A stretch of DNA of 64,000 bases from Tamarix chinensis (lineage: Eukaryota; Streptophyta; Magnoliopsida; Caryophyllales; Tamaricaceae). Below the pieces are notes generated by a model that was not told the DNA's origin, made no database searches, and worked only from the letters and a program-made list of their open reading frames with translations. The DNA lies in assembly GCA_030549775.1 (NCBI GenBank), contig CM060172.1, positions 3,016,123 to 3,080,122 of the forward strand, written 5' to 3'. Below, piece after piece: positions 60,762-64,000 of the stretch. Positions within the stretch are counted from its first letter, which is position 1. Every line of letters begins with the position of its first letter. A program made the translations under genes and the position numbers.

Positions 60762-62402
60762 TTAGGAGTATTTACTAATAATTAATTAGTGTATATAATA
60801 GAAATCATTGTTGTATTTCATATTAATATAGTCTCGGTGTTAACAGTTCGATCGGCTATAGAATGGCAGGAGTGATGATAGTGTTTGCTTACGGAGTTGG
60901 TTTCTAGGACAAGTATGCGTGTGATATGTATTGATCTATGTGTTAATTATTATGTAATTAAGTGATTAGCGAAATATTATTATTGTTACGCAGATAATCA
61001 TGGAAAATACTTTCCTAATCATATTCTACGTAAGTGCGCCTTAATGATATATAGCTTGGTAATCAATGCTCGTAATCATTCTAAAGACGACAGAACAAAC
61101 CACGACCATTGCGGATCTTACGGGTAAAATCCATCGTAGACGTAGACCCACCCGGGTCCAAAATTTAATGCACGAGAAGACATATCATTGGAACCTACAG
61201 TATCCTCTCTCTCTCTCTCCCCAAATACAGTATCCTCTTTTTTAATAGCATCTTTAGTAGATTTTTTTTTTTTTTTACAACTAAAATACCCACAAGTTCG
61301 CAACTCAACTCTCCTCTATTAAAAGCAGTATTTTTGTTGTAAGAGACAGGCACCTGTAGCATGAAACAACAACGGTTCTATTTCTCGTTGGGGCCCAATT
61401 GTCAGCCTGCTACAACTCTTTTTTTTTTTTTGTCCAACGTGAGGAGTGAGGGAGTCGGGCGAAATTTTTCTTTCTCTTGCAGGCCCCAAGGGCTGCATCT
61501 TTTCACCTACGGAGGACCATAAATTGGGTAGAGAGGTTAATGATGCATATAATGTAACACTGTCGTTTTTGTAATCAAAATTTTTTTATTCCACAAGACA
61601 TTTTATGGACCGTAAAAAAAATATATAAAATGTCCCTGTCACATATAACATAAAAAAGATACGATCGTTATTTTGTCTAAAGTAGGTGTTAAGTAAAAAA
61701 AATCCGTATATCTAACTCAGAGTTAGATGTGAATTGTATAATTATCACATAACGCGAATACAATATGGGACCTATAAAATAATAGAAAGATAAATACATT
61801 ATCAATGAGAATTAACAAAGCTCAACAAGAGTAAAAACAAAAGAGAATATGAGATTCTAAAGATCCAATTCGAAACTATTATCAAGCGAATCAAGGAATC
61901 GACACTCTCAACCTCACATAAGCAATGCACAAAAAATCTTCATAAGATTGAGATATTATGGTATCAAAATGATGAATATACAAAGTAAAATTTAATTATC
62001 ACACGTAAACGTGCTTTATGTAAAATAGGTATAATATCTAAATACATCATGCTGACATGAACATTTGATCATGCATACGCAAGGGAAAAAAAGTCCTAAG
62101 AGAACTCTAGGAAATCAATTGTGATTGATATTAAACCCTGTTGACAAGGAATCATACATTATCCATATTTTCAATTAACCACACATGACAACTTTGAGCT
62201 AGCAACCTAGGACAGAATAATAATGTACAATGTATTATACCATGAAGATATACCAAGTAAAACAAGAAATCATAAAAAGATCCAATAGGCAAGAAGAGGA
62301 ATTATACCAAGCCTATAGGTAATTCTAACATGTTCAATTATGTAAGAACATTTGTCCCACCACAATAGACACATAGGCTAAGAGCATAAGCATAATAGAA
62401 AG
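60762..62402. other. EPFL 3' flank and spacer
   Basis: AT-rich 3' UTR candidates (for example tgtatataatagaaat at 60791). There is a short CT microsatellite (61205-61219), a T run (61260-61277) and a mixed stretch at 61320-61520. No second gene, RNA gene or element end is visible before 62403. Confidence 0.4.
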
Positions 62403-63265
62403 TGTAACACTCTTAAAATTTATAGTGTAAAATTTTGGTTTATAAAGAGAACCATACACTAAAAAAAAAAGGTGCTACCATGGTGATCAACACAATATTG
62501 ACTCCCAACCAATCTTATAATAACCACAAGGCTAAAACAAATTTAAAGGTATTAATATGAGTAATAAATAAACCCATAATAGTTCCAGTACTTAATAAAT
62601 AAAACAGAGTACGCAAATGTTAGAGTTGATACAAAAATAGAAAACAAATACAATAATGCCCCCTATGGGGGAAATAAAACGGTAAATAAAACAACATAAA
62701 ACTCCGATAAAGGTATGTCCGAACAACACACTCTCAGACCCCATGACAAATACATCAGGCCATCACTCAGCCCCGCCTAAGGCATCATATGCGACAAAGT
62801 CATCACAGGCATTGTTTCCTACTTACACAAACTCAGGAAGAGCCATTACTTGTACGAATAAACAACACCCATGAAAAGAGGTGATCAGTATGCTACGTAC
62901 TGAGTAAGGTAACCACATGACTAAGACTATACAAACATAAAAGGCAGATGATGCATGTAGTAAGTCCGTCTGATTAATTATAATCATTAGAATTTAGACC
63001 ATTAATTTCATTTCCACACAACTCTCAATTTAGGTCCATGCGAGTACGAAAACCCCACTATTATATTCGATGGATCGAAAATACCTAGAGCAAGATGCTC
63101 CTGGCCACTATTTTTGCCGTTGGATCGGTCTAGCCCTGACTCTCATGGTATTCCACTATAAGTGTTTAGTATTTTTTCATGTCTTATTATCATTTAAGGT
63201 TTCGTTTACTAAGCTTGGGATCATCCACTATTATAGCCAGTAGATTGAAAACACCCAGTTGATAA
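62403..63265 (+). mobile_element. Head of a long LTR-like element (copy I)
   Basis: Starts TGTAACACTCTTAAAATTTA. Has a cgaataaacaacacccatgaaaag block, hairpin motif 2 (62886-62902, CAGTATGCTACGTACTG) and the beginning of the tandem array (63050-63260). It is cut by copy J at 63266. Hairpin motif 1 is not recognisable. The other end lies beyond the window. Confidence 0.65.
62886..62902 (+). other. Hairpin motif 2 in copy I
   Basis: CAGTATGCTACGTACTG followed by agtaaggtaacc, identical to copy H. Confidence 0.6.
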
Positions 63266-64000
63266 TGTAACACCCCAAAATTTACTATTTTTTTTACACA
63301 GAAACACTTAATTTAAAACCCATGATTCTGGGGATGTTACCACCATACTTAGTACCAGACCGATTCACTCAGACCGTTCCAGTACCAAGTGCTAAGGCTA
63401 AGAAAAGATTATCATCAAACTCAAATTAATACTTAAACCAAAAGTTTGTAAACACGCAAATCAGAGTATGCATAAAAGTTTACATAATCCAAAGTATAAA
63501 ATCGAAGTTCCTTGAAAGGAAATAATGTCTACTGACAATAATCTTTAATTTTAGAAAATCCGATATAGAAAGGAGATCACATGAAGAAACATAATGAAAT
63601 AAAGGGAGAATTTGGCCACATCACTCCTAGTCTATAACTCAAGTCCGACTCAGCACTCAGCCCCACCTGATGCCTCATGGATAGCAAAGGCATCATAATA
63701 AACATCACCTACCTGTAACACGTCAAATGGGCCTCCTACTTGTAGGAATAAGCAACACCCATAAAAAGGGTGGTCAGTACACTACATACTGAGCAAGGTA
63801 GCTATGTACTAAGGCCATCACATGAAATCACATAAACCATGCAGAAAAATAAAAAGAGCATAAAGTCCAACATGATAACATAATATCGTATGATCATTCG
63901 GGTAAATACATAAAGGCCCATTTATAGTTTGAATTAATTAATTAATTAATCTCTAATCAGAACTCATTTTCACGCCATGTCTTTTTTATCAATCCATGCG
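63266..64000 (+). mobile_element. Head of a long LTR-like element (copy J), runs off the window
   Basis: Starts TGTAACACCCCAAAATTTAC, inserted into the tandem array of copy I. Carries hairpin motif 1 (63347-63390, 26-base loop) and a motif-2 variant (63775-63791, CAGTACACTACATACTG). It closely follows copy B (atcaatccatgcg near the end equals 1735-1745). The array would begin just past the window edge. Confidence 0.7.
63347..63390 (+). other. Hairpin motif 1 in copy J
   Basis: ACTTAGTAC (63347-63355) and GTACCAAGT (63382-63390), same arms as copy B and the same 26-base loop. Confidence 0.6.

Overview
The window looks like nuclear DNA from a flowering plant, probably a repeat-rich eudicot. 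The base composition is AT-rich and almost everything is transposable-element sequence. The elements are plant-type: a CACTA transposon with TNP2 and Ptta/En-Spm genes, an Athila-like gypsy element, a copia element, a Cassandra TRIM and very long LTR-like elements. I see one intact, conserved host gene, an EPIDERMAL PATTERNING FACTOR-LIKE peptide gene at 60.2-60.8 kb. The species cannot be told from the sequence.

Layout. (1) 1-7.0 kb: a long LTR-like element (1025-6052, target duplication GTAAC) nested in an older relative. (2) 7.4-25.4 kb: heads of two further relatives, one of them split by a 14.3 kb CACTA transposon (8821-23146, duplication AGT). The CACTA element carries a TNP2 transposase gene and a Ptta/En-Spm-DUF8039-Ulp1 gene on the minus strand, both broken by stop codons. 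It also holds pieces that look captured from host genes, one of them a VPS35 exon. (3) 25.4-29.1 kb: two diverged direct copies of a ~1.55 kb unit, ending like an LTR. (4) 29.1-39.5 kb: a decayed Athila-like gypsy element with gag, protease, RT, integrase, an extra ORF zone and its 3' LTR. (5) 39.5-57.5 kb: a decayed copia element. Its RNase H region is split by a minus-strand long LTR (41797-55199), which is itself split by two plus-strand relatives (42239-45420 and 49291-54764). A Cassandra-type TRIM with 5S rRNA-like LTRs sits in the copia 3' LTR. (6) 57.5-62.4 kb: spacer and the EPFL gene. (7) 62.4 kb to the end: two more nested long-LTR heads.

The recurring theme is one family of non-coding elements, 3-5.5 kb long, with TGTAACACCCC...GGGGTGTTACA-like ends and 5-bp target duplications. 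They contain no coding region and no second LTR, so I read them as solo LTRs. The best copies share an order of parts: two hairpin-capable motifs, a tandem array built on CCACTATTATAACCGGTGGATCGGTC, an AAT-rich zone, a GC-rich zone with a TATATATA box about 0.9-1.0 kb before the end, and a purine tract. I cannot name the parent retrotransposon.

All transposon genes are decayed. The EPFL gene is the only open reading frame I would call functional. Exon limits in the CACTA genes come from reading GT/AG signals and conserved motifs by eye.
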